Assembly: GCA_027475525.1 (NCBI GenBank)
Contig: JAMWFC010000113.1
Coordinates: 2,344,001 to 2,408,000, forward strand
Origin: Macrolepiota albuminosa
Taxonomy: Eukaryota > Basidiomycota > Agaricomycetes > Agaricales > Agaricaceae
Length of the DNA stretch: 64,000 nt
Reading direction: 5' to 3'
In this document: positions 19,113 through 30,030 of the stretch, piece after piece
How positions within the stretch are numbered: the stretch's first letter is position 1
Layout of the letters: every line of letters begins with the position of its first letter
The notes under the pieces: generated by a model
Database searches by the model: none
The model's input: only the letters and a program-made list of their open reading frames with translations
What the model was told of the DNA's origin: nothing
Made by a program: the position numbers and the translations under genes

Positions 19113-20908
19113 CTAGCCGGAACTCCCCTCGCCAGACCTTCCCCTCGGCCAATCCCGGAAATCCTCCCCCACCCCCTCTGGACCGTGTTCCCGCCATACC
19201 TCCTCGGCTAGCTGATCCCAGGACAGGAGCTGCTCGCCCTCGTCCAGAACACGCTCAAACCACGACCCCGGGGCTGGGACGTTCCTTCGGCGGTGAGCAC
19301 CCACCAACCTCCCCAGCAAATCCAGGCCCCGCTCCACCCCGGGGTTCCCTCCCTCTGACCGCAGCCCCTCTTGGAGAGATGTGAACGCCACGGCGGCCCC
19401 GTCCAAGAGCAGGCGGTGCTCCTGAGCCCAGCCTGGAAACGTTAGTATGACCCAGCCACGAAAGGGAGGCACTCACTCAGGGAGGCCATGCGCCCGATAA
19501 CCACGTCCCGGCGCAGGGCCTCAACCAACTCGGGACTCGAGGGACCCTGCGCCGGGATCCCCACCCCCTGCTCCAGCCTGGCCCTCATAGCGTCCAGCTG
19601 GGCCTCGGCTCCTCCCCGGGCTACCCTCGCCTCCTCCAGCTCCCGGAGGGCGGTCTCACGGTCCTCCTCCAGCCCCTTCTGGATCGCTGCCTCCTCCCTC
19701 GCCGCCTCCTCTCGCTCCTCCTGCTCCCGGTTGGCCTGCTCGAGGCGCTCCTGCAGAGCCCCCACTCCGATGCCCAGCAGTCACCCCGACAATGGGGAAA
19801 ATACCGCTGGGGAGAGGCGCACTGGGGAAGCCGGGGACGGGGACTGGGGAGCCAGGGACGGGGTCTCCACAGGCAGGCGTGCCCTCTTGGATGGATCCGG
19901 TAAGGGGCTGGGCGACGCCCGCCTCTTCCCTTTGTCTAGGTGCCCCCCTCGACCCTCGTGACTCCCAGTCCCGGCCCGGGTCACCCAACGAGTAATGAGG
20001 ACCACAGGCCGGCCCCAGCCCCCCACCCGGACAACCCCCTGACCTCCCGACCCCCCGCTGGATGGCTGCACGGGCGCCATGGGCACCTCCCCCTCTGGCT
20101 CCACCCCCTCGTCCACCAGCTCCACCACCCAGTCCCGCTCCTCGACCCCCATCCTCCGGGTGACCCCCTCCAGCGGCCACCCCTGCTCTCGCGTGATGCA
20201 GTGCGCCCTCCACAACGCCGAAACGGAGCACCGCTCGTGGTTGAGGCGGCACGCCTCACATACCGACGTGTCTCGGCGGGACGAAGGAACTGGGACCTCG
20301 AACTCGCACGGCACCACCCGGCGGGCACAATGCAGACACTGTAATGCCGGAGTTAGCCAGGAAAACCGAGGTAGGAATCCACTCACCGGCTCATTGCTCA
20401 CGCACCAGTTGTGCGCAGGCAACCCCTGGGGCCTCTCCAGCGCTTCCTTGAACATCTCCTGCGACGCGTCCGCCCACGCAATGCGCCGATCGTCCAGGAC
20501 CACCGTAACTGCCCCTACCGCCATCCCGGAGCAGCAGAATCGAGGGGCGGGCAACCTAGGGCGGGGAGGAGGCTGAGGGCGGGGAGGACGGACGGTCATC
20601 CGTGCAAACGTAGGCGCGGGACAACCCTGACGGGACTCCGAGGGAACGCTAGGACCCGCATCGGGGGCAGACTCCGGTTGCCGACTGGGACCCGCCTCCG
20701 GGATCGGAATATTGAGTTGTTCTGGAATAGAAAGGTCAGTTGAGACAGACGGACAACGTGAAAAGCACTCACGTTGCCGGACGAGCTCCGCCACGCATTC
20801 CCGGTCAAGGCAAGCTCGGTACCGCGTGTCCCAGGCTTCCCAGGCCATGAGGGGCGCGACCTCGTTGGTTTGCGGGGGCGTTGGAGAATGGGTTGGCGTA
20901 CGCGACAT
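19113..20908 (-). CDS. Element A antisense spliced Zn2Cys6-like gene asA (532 aa predicted)
   Basis: Five exons join in frame on the minus strand: 20908-20773, 20721-20387, 20338-19805, 19750-19477 and 19432-19113. Introns are GT-AG, 44-54 bp, and the last has a perfect TACTAAC branch site. The protein starts MSRTPTHSPTPPQTNEVAP. A cysteine cluster C-x2-C-x6-C-x15-C-x2-C-x6-C (CLHCARRVVPC, then CEACRLNHERC) begins with the first codon of exon 3. A basic patch (KGKRRASPSP, PSKRARLP) may be a nuclear signal. A strong coiled coil follows (ERLEQANREQEEREEAAREE), then a C-terminal helical domain (NVPAPGSWFERVLDEGEQLL). The cluster resembles fungal Zn2Cys6 binuclear clusters but with a longer loop. 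Function is not known; the gene lies between pol and the 3' LTR, reading towards pol. Confidence 0.75.
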
Positions 20909-21024
20909 GTTTGAACTTGACGGTAAAATTTTTTTTTCGATACGTGGCAAGTCAGGTGCCGGATCCCACGGTTGAACCCCGGTCCGAACCACCGGCTACG
21001 TGTGCCTCGGAGGGTCTCGGCGCT

Positions 21025-21038
21025 GAGGGGGGGGGTGA
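21025..21038 (+). other. Element A polypurine tract
   Basis: GAGGGGGGGGGTGA lies directly before the TGTCA start of the A 3' LTR. Confidence 0.65.
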
Positions 21039-21788
21039 TGTCACGACCCCTCCCCTCCAGGCCCACCCCGGAACACCCCCGGAACACCCTCCGGGACCCT
21101 CCCTCCGACCCCACAGGACACGCCCCACCATCACGACCGCCGACACCGCCATCACGCGCATCAAGGACCGCCATCAGCTGTCACAAGCCCCGATCAACAA
21201 TTGGATCACGTGACTCGTTCCAGCCATTGTGCATCACGCATCACAGCTCCATCCGCGCCAATTGATCGCGCGCCCCACACGCGCGATCCTGGTATGCAGC
21301 CCCTGCCGCTACTCAATAACCCCCAGAACCCATCCCAGACATCCTGGAACCCCGAGACCCGGCCCCGTAGTACTTATAGCATAGTTCCCTGTTGTACTTG
21401 CCAGTTTTGATATTATATATACTGTTACTTTGCTTTACTTGGATTGTTGCGTGCCCTCTATTTGACTGGTACGCATTGACTGGCACGCTTGACTGGCACG
21501 CTTGGATAATCGCGTGCTCTAAGACTGGTACGCACTTCGCGACTTTAACTTACTAACTTGGTCTCGTCTTAGAACCTCCGGTTCACGACTCGACCCCCAC
21601 CCGAACTCCCCAGTTACCACCACCCAAAACCCCCGGACTAAGTCCCCTCTCCCGGGATTTCCCCGTCCACGTCTTGAACCCCGGAGTCCTAGCCCCGGAG
21701 TTCCAGACACCCAAGTATCCGTGGGTCAAGTCCGCATTGTAAGGGCGATTGCTTTCCCGGAAAGCCCCCGACTCAGCGGAACCTGACA
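21039..21788 (+). repeat. Element A 3' LTR
   Basis: The LTR is bounded by the short inverted repeat TGTCA...TGACA and is 750 bp. It has a TATA-like run (ATATTATATATACTG, about 21409-21423) and several short repeats of GACTGG[CT]ACGC. The partner 5' LTR lies outside the window, so the right end is inferred from the inverted repeat only. Confidence 0.7.
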
Positions 21789-21828
21789 GTAGCTTGTTGG
21801 GACTTTGTCCTCAAACTCCCCCAACTAA

Positions 21829-22007
21829 GCCTCCACCCTAACCTCACTTTGTTTGGCTAGGGCTCCAAGTATGTATAAGTATCTTAGCCTCCACCCCAAC
21901 CTCACTTTGTTTGGTTAGGGCTCCAAGTATGTATATGAGTAACTCAGTCTTCACCCCAACCTCATTTTGTTTGGTTAGGGGCTCCAAATATGTATATTAG
22001 TAACTCA
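21829..22007. repeat. Three-unit tandem repeat, 58-61 bp
   Basis: Units start at 21829, 21887 and 21947. Each contains CACCC[TC]AACCTCA[CT]TTTG and GGTTAGGG(G)CTCCAA. Later units differ by C/T changes and small indels. It lies just outside the A LTR. Confidence 0.85.
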
Positions 22008-22195
22008 GCTTCTATCATGATCTTCCTTTCATTATGTTTTACTGATTCTAGCATATGTTGTTAATGAATAGAGAGTTTTACATTTATCAAGAAATGATGC
22101 TACAATTCCAAGTTATATATATTCTATTAGTACAGTATCAACAAATGTCAAGTTAGATGCTAAAATATAAAAGTTAGTAATAAGTAGTTAATTAA

Positions 22196-24723
22196 CAATC
22201 ACACTTACATTTGTAAACTATTGAGGACTTCTTGATATACAATATTTGCAGTTGTTTTTGATATATTTTCTTCTGACAAAATAACCTTGATACAATCTTC
22301 TGATGTGCATCAAGAAAGTGCAACTTAAAGTTGGCCATGTGTAAAAACTGGTGATTGAAGGTCCAATCAAACATGCTTGACTGATTGTCCTTGAAACTTG
22401 TTGATAGTCATGGCAAAGGCCAATCAAATTGGAAATTGTCTCCTGCATAATGGTATGGGCAAATCCTCTTCAGAAGCATCTAGATTAATCCTTGGAATCA
22501 AAACAGTTGAAATTGTCTCCTGCATAATGGTATGGGCAAATCCTCTTCAGAAGCATCTAGATTAATCCTTGGAATCAAAACAGTTGAACTTGCAAACTTG
22601 ACATCTCCACCAATAATACAACATCTGAGGACTCTGATGCTGATATGAGTGACAATTATTCTTGTTCCATTGCAAAGTTCTTTGGTTGTATCCAGATTTC
22701 TGAGGAGCATGACAGGAACTCCAACTTTCAAAACCAGTTTAGCCAAAGGCAAACTAGCAGCTTTCAAAGAGTTGAGATATTTCACAGGATATAATGCAAG
22801 GCCATCAGGATTCCTGTTATCAGAGAGAACAGAATCTGCACTCTGTAAGATCCTTTCTTCTCCTAGATACCTCTCTAGAACTTCTGCATTAATCTCCTCT
22901 ATATCAGAGTTCTTGCCAGAGAAAATAGTCTGGTCCAGATAATACTGATTATTTTGAGGATGACCAATATCAGAATATGTGGAAGAAATCAATCTAGTGA
23001 TAAAATTGTCATCACAGATCATCCTTTCAGGCAGTTTGACTGTTTTTCCAGGTCTTAGATTTTTCTCTGCACCAACATCTAACAACCAAGCTGCATGAGC
23101 AATATTCTTTGCAGTCTGATCCAACCTTATATTTTGAACCAAGTAGTGGACTTGAATATGATTCCAAAGTTGGCCCCTTTCAAGTGAAGCAGCAATTATC
23201 TGCTGCCTGAGTCCATGTGGAACTACTAGAAGAGTTTGCCTGAAGTCTCCTTCAAAAACTACAGTAACTCCACCAAAAGAAATGTTGTTATTAAAGATGT
23301 CTCTGAAGCTACAATCCACAAAGTCAATGGCATTTTTGTGTTGCATTGGAACTTCATCCCAAATAACAACTTTGGTATGAAGTATAAGCTGTGATAACTG
23401 AGTTCCTCTCTTGATATTGGCAATAGATGTGTCAAGAGCAGAAATGAGAATTCTGAATCTTAAATAAGCAGTCCTACTCCCTTCCAACAATAAAGCAGCA
23501 ATCTCAGATGATGCTACACATAATGCCATATCTCCATTGGAATGAACAGCAGCAGCCAGAGTATTGCAGACAAAGGTTTTGCCACATCCTCTAGCACTGT
23601 AAATGAATAACATCGTGTCCAAATCATTGTTTACAAAGTCTATGATAGCATCAAAAGTCTCTAGTTGTTCTACATTGAACTTGGCCTTGTCTTCTTCTAC
23701 TCTTTGCTTTAATTCCTCAACATCATAATTAGTTTCATCTTCTAAAAGTCTATTGCCTAGAAGAATAGTTTGATCAGTATTTAAGTCAATCTTTTATGCA
23801 AATGCCAATTATCTGGAATTATATTCCAATTTTGTTGAGCTTCTGGCATGTTGGAAAAGTCTTTCAGAATTTTTCCAAAATTCATCAAGGTGTCATTGAT
23901 GAAATAAAGGCCATAATCATAAACCTCTTCATTGTTAAAGACTCAGTCCCTGTACTGCTTTGTATGTTCCAAATCTGTGTCAAAGATCATCACAGATAGA
24001 ATGCTTGAATTCATCCTATAAAGCTTCTGAAGTGGCAGGAGCACAGTGAAATAGAATAGTACAAAACAACTGTCTGAGAGCTGATCCTAGTTGGATTGGA
24101 GCAGCTTCAGTGAGACACTGCCTCCATTCTGCATCATTCTCCAAAAGACCTAGAGCCTTGCATCCTTCTTAATAAGTTGGATAGATATGGCTATTGACTG
24201 TCCTGAAATTAGCCCATGAAGTTGCATTGGTTACAACAGTCAAGAGCATTCTGAGATAGAACCTTTCTTTCTGTCTTGGTGAAGCAAAATACATCCTCCC
24301 AATTGCTGTACCTTTCTGTCTCTTCTTCCAAGTCTATTTAGATGTCTCATAAATAAACTTGGTTGAAAAGTTCTGATAAGCGGTATTATTATTGGAAAAC
24401 CTGGTATTGGCTTCAAACTAAGCTGTGAGTGCAGTCTTGTCTGCATTAGGTCTAGCAGCCACCACCTGTATTGATTCATCATCTGGGAAATAGACTTCAT
24501 GCTGGTTTTTTAAATGCACAGACAATCTGTACACTGAAGGATATTCAGCATGCATATTAAATTCAAAGATGTGCCAGCAAGCTTTAGGGGCAGAAATGTA
24601 TCTGGCATTCAAGTGTTCCTTGATTTTATCCCTCTCATCCCTAGCAATCTTCAAAGTTGTCCTATCATGGCTCTTCACTTCAGAGCATATCAGAGATTTC
24701 TGGAAAAAGATCAATTAGAAATA
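22196..24723 (-). pseudogene. Helitron RepHel relic: Pif1-like helicase
   Basis: The minus strand carries the C-terminal part of a Helitron protein. From the upstream side it has DERDKIKEHLNARYISAPKA and CWHIFEFNMHAEYPSVYRL (24714-24420). After a broken stretch comes a helicase from about 23792: Walker A GCGKT (23589-23575), Walker B VVIWDEVP, GDFRQTLLVVPHG, and LRNLDTTKELCNGTRI. The last motif (LAFAMTINKFQGQS) and the end SEENISKTTANIVYQEVL read down to 22196. A 77-bp duplication (22432-22585) cuts the frame. Real stops also occur, one in PI-stop-LAFA where CGA is expected. The N-terminal HUH nuclease was not found, so the element is defective or truncated. Confidence 0.85.
22432..22585. repeat. 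77-bp direct duplication in the Helitron helicase
   Basis: 22432-22508 equals 22509-22585, plus three more matching bases. It falsely ends the long helicase frame at 22498. Confidence 0.97.
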
Positions 24724-26362
24724 GGTCAGATAATTTCTAACAAGTATTTCTCAGAAAATTCTGAAAAAATTGCCTTATTAGGAAATTTTTATAAAAGTTT
24801 CTAGAGAAACACTCATTAAAAATTACATGACCTGTTTTTAATATGCGTAACTGCAGCAAGCAAGCTAGAAGTATTCAGACAATTGGCAACTATGGACTTA
24901 GTTAGTGCAAAAGAAATCTAAACTGTAGAGTAAACTGAGATGTAAACAGGATACTCTGTTCTGTTTTTAGCTAGTGACAATGATAAGTATTTATAGTAAA
25001 AATGAGTTCACCATTGCCAAGTGGCTAAAGATTGCCAAGGCATGATGAACTATAAGTAAACGCTGTGCATTAAACTAAATTGTAAGAAATGAACAAACAT
25101 GCTGTTCATCTGAACTAATAGAGAGCACTAAGAGATGTCAGGCATCAGAGTAAAATGCCAAGCTATTTGTCACAAGTAAATGCTATTATTCCTAATTTAT
25201 AAGCGCTGTCATCAGCTAGCTGTACCATGTGCTGATTGATTGATGCCATCTGTTAATACTTGTCAACAGTATGATGCTAGCTGTTACCTGTTATTTTAGC
25301 TGCCTCTGGCACTATCACTGATTGGATCTATTGCTTGTCATGTGTGGCCATCAAGTAGGGCCTAAAATGAATAAATTGTGGTGTGCCAAGTTCGAAACAA
25401 GTATGGCAAGGTGTTTAGAACTGATGCTGAGTCTGCTATTGATGCACCTAGCCTGTGTGGGGTTTTATCAGTGTCTTCTTACTACAACAGTGAATTTCAA
25501 GTTTGTTTTCTGCTATTGATGCACCTAGCCTGTGTGGGGTTTTATCAGTGTCTTCTTACTACAACAGTGAATTTCAAGTTTGTTTGGTCATATATAGTCA
25601 AAGAACATGCAAAGCATGAAAACTGGTGTCCACTTAATCATGTTTGGCCTTTTCTCATCTGGATACTTTTTAAAAATGTCTAAATATAGTATTTATATTT
25701 GATATCAAAGTTTACAATATATATATTTACTCTAAGTATGAAAATTGAAACTCTAAATACAAAAAATAAGCTAACACTTATGTTGTTACCCTAAAAGGAA
25801 GGTTCTTGATCAGCTTTGGTCAGCATTAGATTTTTCTAGATGTCATCCCATTCTATATAGATTTAAATAAATATATCATATTTTAAAATATAAAAAAAAG
25901 CTGATCAACAATAGACTGGGCTCACTGCTGGCATCCAATTGTGTTTCCTTGGGAAAAAGTGAAAAGGAAACCTGTTATGCCATTTCCAATGTATCAATTT
26001 CTGATGGAAAAAAGTCTTTAAACAAAGGAAATTTGCCTTTTTCTATTGTAAAAACCTAGCTAAGAAACAGGCAACAGGTTTCTTTGACCCTGTTTTCATC
26101 AGAAACAGATTCTGGCCTCAGTAGTGGCTGATTAAAATATAATTTAGAATAATGAAGAAATAATAATAATATTCAATATTTAATGGAGGACATGCATATT
26201 CATTTAAAGATGCATATACCAATGCATGCAAATTTTATTGAAAAATAAATATAAAAAATAAAGAAAATTTATTTATTAAGTTTATTTGTCATAAAGACAA
26301 AATATTTATTTTTTTTATAAAAACAAAAATGTTGCACATGATTTAAATTGCCTTGTCTGTGT
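24724..26362. other. AT-rich, CpG-poor DNA without a recognisable gene
   Basis: Many TGCA, CAGCA and AATATT words and very few CG dinucleotides. Open frames here are short and resemble nothing I know. A 77-bp duplication lies at 25432-25585. It may be Helitron 5' sequence or another decayed repeat. Confidence 0.6.
25432..25585. repeat. 77-bp direct duplication in AT-rich DNA
   Basis: 25432-25508 equals 25509-25585. It is non-coding. Confidence 0.97.
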
Positions 26363-26520
26363 GCAAACAAGCAAAGCCAAAGCTCAACAGACCATATGAC
26401 TGCAGCATCTTTGGCAGAACAAAAACTATTCATCTGTATGGAGCAAAGCAAAGCCAAAGCTCAACAGGCCACATAATGCACGTGACTGCAGCACCTTTAC
26501 CAGGACAAAAACTACTATCA
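26363..26520. repeat. Two diverged units of about 80 bp in tandem
   Basis: Unit 1 (26363-26441) and unit 2 (26443-26520) share AAAGCCAAAGCTCAACAG, GACTGCAGCA and ACAAAAACTA. Differences are partly transitions. This is a genuine diverged repeat, unlike the 77-bp ones. Confidence 0.75.
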
Positions 26521-27556
26521 TGCAACATAATAAAACATATCTAATGCATTTCCAACTTAGTCTGGAGTGAGACAAGGTTTCATTGCTGAGTCCCTTGGTG
26601 GCAAATGGTCAAGCAGTTGTCATGCCTGCTGATTCAGCAGCAAGGCAGAGTCTGAAATTCTCTCATGTCTTGGTCTTATTGACTCATTCTTTACAGTGCA
26701 GCAGAGTGTGAATTCAGCATCTTACTAAGGTGCAATGCCTTCATGACATCTGACTCAGAGGAGACTCTGAGCTATAGGGGTGGAATAGTATTCATCAAGA
26801 CATAAACCTCTTCTCATTACTTATATAAGAGAGTCGGGGACACAAACCAAAACACAGACTGTTTGAAACAGTGTTTTGATGGGATGTCTCTGCAGTTGAG
26901 CAAAGATATGAAAAAAGTAGCACCTAACAGGTCACACAAATGTGTGACCCACATGTATTGATGAGGCCTGAGGTGAGGCTAAAGCTGGCTAACTATAGTA
27001 CAATAATTAAGGGTGAGGGGGAAGGGTCAATTAAAAAAGGAGGACTAGAAGTAAAATACTGTGAGCAGGAGGCCACCACGACCTTCCCATCACATGGTTA
27101 CTATAGATATTTTGATGAGAATGGAAGAAAGGAATTCTATTCACCGAAATAGCTAGGTGAGAGGTGAGCAAAGGCTCACCATGGGGCCATGGGATGTGTC
27201 TCACCGATAATGAGAATATAAATAAAAGGAATTTCTTGAATATACGAAAAGAAAAGCAAGAAACTGTTGGCCAACAGTGCTTGCAGTGAGACAGGACCTG
27301 AAACATGAGAGAGCGACAATGCACTCACCTGGGCAGCCGATGGAGAAGGAGAAGGATGACGAAGGAGGCCACCCAAAATGTCTGAGACCGTACTGTTCAC
27401 AACACGGAAACCGCCATGCTCTGGCACCGTGCCGAGAACGGCACCCAGCCGAAAGAGGGAGAGAGGTGATGTGACGATCGGAGACTTCTTGGCACGCAGA
27501 GGCCTCCGAAAACGCTCCTCACCTCCGGTAGTCGCCTTTACGCCGATTGATCTCGG
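26521..27556. other. Transition from CpG-poor repeats to CpG-normal DNA
   Basis: CpG is rare to about 27050, then becomes normal by 27470. A TATA-like AATATAAATAAAAG lies near 27213. Short open frames on both strands have no recognisable similarity, and I see no supported gene. Confidence 0.5.
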
Positions 27557-27815
27557 ATGTTATGCCGAGATCTAGCATGGCCGAGCACTGCCACCTTGTC
27601 GGTGATTCCCGCGCCATCAATCTTTGATGGCTGTTGCCTCACTGCCTGCTTTACTGCTTGTTGGTGTCGAAGAGTCTTTTTACACAGTTTTGGGATAGGT
27701 TTTTCATGTGAGTCATCCCTTGTCTACAGGTTTCGACTTATTGCTTACAGTTTTCAGCATTTTTAGGGTATATTTGGATTATTGACTCTTTTTGTCTGCC
27801 TCGAGTGAGGCAGAC
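27557..27815. repeat. Hairpin-ended repeat, left copy beside ERV29
   Basis: It shares ordered blocks with 31040-31302: GCCGAGCAC[TC]GCCAC, GAGTCTTTTT, GTCTACAG[GT]TTCGAC, TGCTTACAGTTTTCAGCA and TTTTTAGG. It ends in a hairpin with a 9-bp stem (GTCTGCCTC/GAGGCAGAC, 27794-27815). The nature of the repeat is unknown. Confidence 0.6.
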
Positions 27816-27859
27816 GTACTTACTTACAGTTTATTGAACTTTCTAACGTCGTACCATTA

Positions 27860-27944
27860 GATTCACATACTTACGAATATAATAGGTACGACATAATGCT
27901 TAGTCACTTATTCTGGACTGAGGATTCACATACTTACGAATATA
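27860..27944. repeat. 22-bp direct repeat pair, 63 bp apart
   Basis: 27860-27881 equals 27923-27944 (core ATTCACATACTTACGAATAT). Between them lies GGTACGAC, inverted relative to GTCGTACC at 27849-27856. Both lie about 0.9 kb upstream of ERV29; any regulatory role is a guess. Confidence 0.7.
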
Positions 27945-28773
27945 TTAGATTTGTGTTGGGTATCGAGTTCTAACATGGCGTACTCAGGTTCGCTCTGTAG
28001 CGGTGAATTCACAGTCAGGAAGGGCGGCAGATACAGCGCCAGTCTCACAGGTCGCGCCTTTGTCTCTTTGTCTCTTTCAATATCACAATCCCTTCACATT
28101 CACTGTTCCATTCTCTCACTGTCTCATTTACGTATATACCAGCGAGCGTAGCCAGAGATGACCCCGCTCACACCAGTCATACGCCCACATTACATCACGC
28201 GTCTTTTCGCCACCATCCCTATTCCATTTCATTCCTTTTCGCACTTTCAATCTCTCTACTCGTACTTACTAAGTCCCTCGTAGTTAGCTTGAGTTTCGGT
28301 TTCTCTCTCCTGTCTCGGGAGAAGAGCCGGCCCTCGAGAACATCAGGACTCAAGAAATACATTCTTTCCCGCAACACACGCGTATACCGTCAAAATCAAA
28401 CCACTCCTCGAACCCTCAACCGTCCATCAATCAGCCGGAATTAATATAAAAACACACTAACTGAGCCATAGAATAATCGTTGTTCTTCGGTCTAACAGTC
28501 TGATTTCTAACAGGAAAGAGGTTCAAACTTGAGATAGATATCAAAAGTTGGTTACGTTCAAATCGAAAGCTATAATCATACAGACCTCATTCCGAGAGCT
28601 TGGGAGAAAAATCTCACATTTCGAAGGAGAGATACCATTTCAAAATTTCATGATCCGAACTAGCTGATGCATGGTTTTATACTTGAGTGATCGGTGGCGG
28701 GGAAAAAGCGATTATGTAATGTCTCGCCACGTCGTGACCACTTGACACGACAGCCTTTTCAACTTACACCACT
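27945..28773. other. Intergenic region upstream of ERV29
   Basis: CpG-normal, pyrimidine-rich in places (CTCTCTCCTGTCTC near 28300). It presumably holds the ERV29 promoter. I see no open frame with recognisable similarity. Confidence 0.5.
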
Positions 28774-30030
28774 ATGTCGTCCCGCATTAACATTGCTCGC
28801 CCTCAACAGCCCAGTTTCAATCCTGATCCCCATGGTCTTTCAAATTCCCGGCCGTCTACTGGTTACCGTGCTGCCAACCCTGATGATCCTGTCGAGAAAT
28901 TGAAGGCGTACAGCCGACTAGTGGAGGACAACATCGAAATCTATTCACAACCTTTGAAACCTCATTTGCCGGCCATTGGGCGATTTTTGATTGTTGTCAC
29001 TTTCTTGGAGGACGCGTTGCGTATTATTACCCAATGGGGTGACCAAATCTGGTATTTGCAGCAGTAAGGCTTGACCATCAATGGGGCATCTTTTTCCTGT
29101 GGCTGACTTGTCATCTTATCTCCAGACACAGAAAATTCCCATGGGGTATCTCTCACCTATTTCTTATTGTCAATGTCATCGTGAGTTGTGGCTGTCAAGT
29201 GTATTGAGTTTATAACTAAACGTGGTTGAAGACGATGTTGAGCGGTTCTAGTGCTGTCATCCTTAAGCGGTACACGGAATTTGCAATCACAGGTCTGCTT
29301 TCCGTCGTCATCATTCAAGGCTTTGGTTATGGCCTCATCTTCGACCTCAACTTCTTCCTTCGCAACTTGAGCGTCATTGGTGGTCTATTCATGGTGTTCA
29401 GCGATTCGATGGTTTCACGGAAGTCGCCATTTGCCGGTTTACCTACTATCAGCGAAACAGATCGCAAAAAATAGTGTGCCGACTTTACTCGTGTGTTTAC
29501 CGCAGTCTGACGGTTGTACAGTTTCCTCCTCGCTGGACGAGTTCTTTTGATCTTCCTATTCCTAGGATTCATTCTACAGGGTGAATGGAGCATCGCTCGG
29601 GTTCTCGTCTCGATCATCGGTCTTGCTGCATGTGTCATGGTTGCCATTGGTTTTAAGGCGAAATGGTCCGCAGCATTCCTCGTCGTCGTCTTAAGTATCT
29701 TCAACGTGTTCGCCAATAACTGGTGGTCCGTACATTCTGCGCATCCTCAGCGTGATTTCCTTAAGTATGTTTCACCATTTTCCCGTGCTCATCGGTGCTG
29801 TGCTGATTTATCAACGTTAGGTACGACTTCTTCCAAACGCTCTGTCCGTGTCTTTTCATCTCTATTCTTTCCATGATCCTGATATGAATATAATATAGCT
29901 ATCGTTGGTGGTCTCATTCTTCTCGTCAACATGGGGCCTGGTAAGTGACAATTACAATGTATCGTTGTTGGTCGCAACCCATATTGTTACAGGTGGATTG
30001 TCAGTAGATGAGAAGAAGAAGACGTATTAG
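28774..30030 (+). CDS. ERV29: ERV29/SURF4 family ER cargo receptor, copy 1
   Basis: Seven exons: 28774-29063, 29126-29180, 29232-29473, 29522-29764, 29821-29843, 29899-29940, 29993-30030. They encode 310 aa, the length of yeast Erv29. Introns are 48-62 bp and GT-AG; two 5' sites are weak (GTGTGC, GTCCGT). Family hallmarks are FLEDALRIITQW, the RKFPWG loop, FDLNFFLRNLSVIGGL, FAGLPTISE, the LLAGRVLL segment, AIGFKAKWSA, RDFLKYDFFQTLS and a C-terminal GPGGLSVDEKKKTY. The KKTY end is a KKxx ER-retrieval signal. The family consists of polytopic membrane proteins that load soluble secretory cargo such as vacuolar and secreted glycoproteins into COPII vesicles at the ER. It is the only clear host gene here, lies in CpG-normal DNA, and appears intact. 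Confidence 0.94.

Larger units (their letters stand above)
1..21788 (+). mobile_element. Element A: chromodomain Ty3/gypsy retrotransposon, interrupted by element B
   Basis: Element A runs 1-4978, is split by element B (4979-18939), and resumes at 18944 until its 3' LTR ends at 21788. Its 5' LTR and most of gag lie before the window. Domain order is gag zinc knuckle, two retropepsin-like domains, reverse transcriptase, RNase H, integrase and chromodomain, the order of chromoviral Ty3/gypsy elements. A spliced antisense gene follows. Three 77-bp duplications break the frame. Once these are discounted, protease through chromodomain lies in one frame with four in-frame stops (1674, 2663, 2735, 4039), so this copy is defective. 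The integrase catalytic Glu position is also lost. Confidence 0.88.

Noticed and set aside
19488..20743. Long plus-strand open frames opposite asA
   Set aside because: They are low-complexity shadows (Pro/Ser/Arg-rich) of a GC-rich gene. The minus strand has splice signals, a branch site and a cysteine cluster.
21829..22007. TTAGGG inside the 58-61 bp tandem repeat, possible telomere remnant
   Set aside because: TTAGGG occurs once per long unit, not in tandem, and the unit is mostly other sequence.
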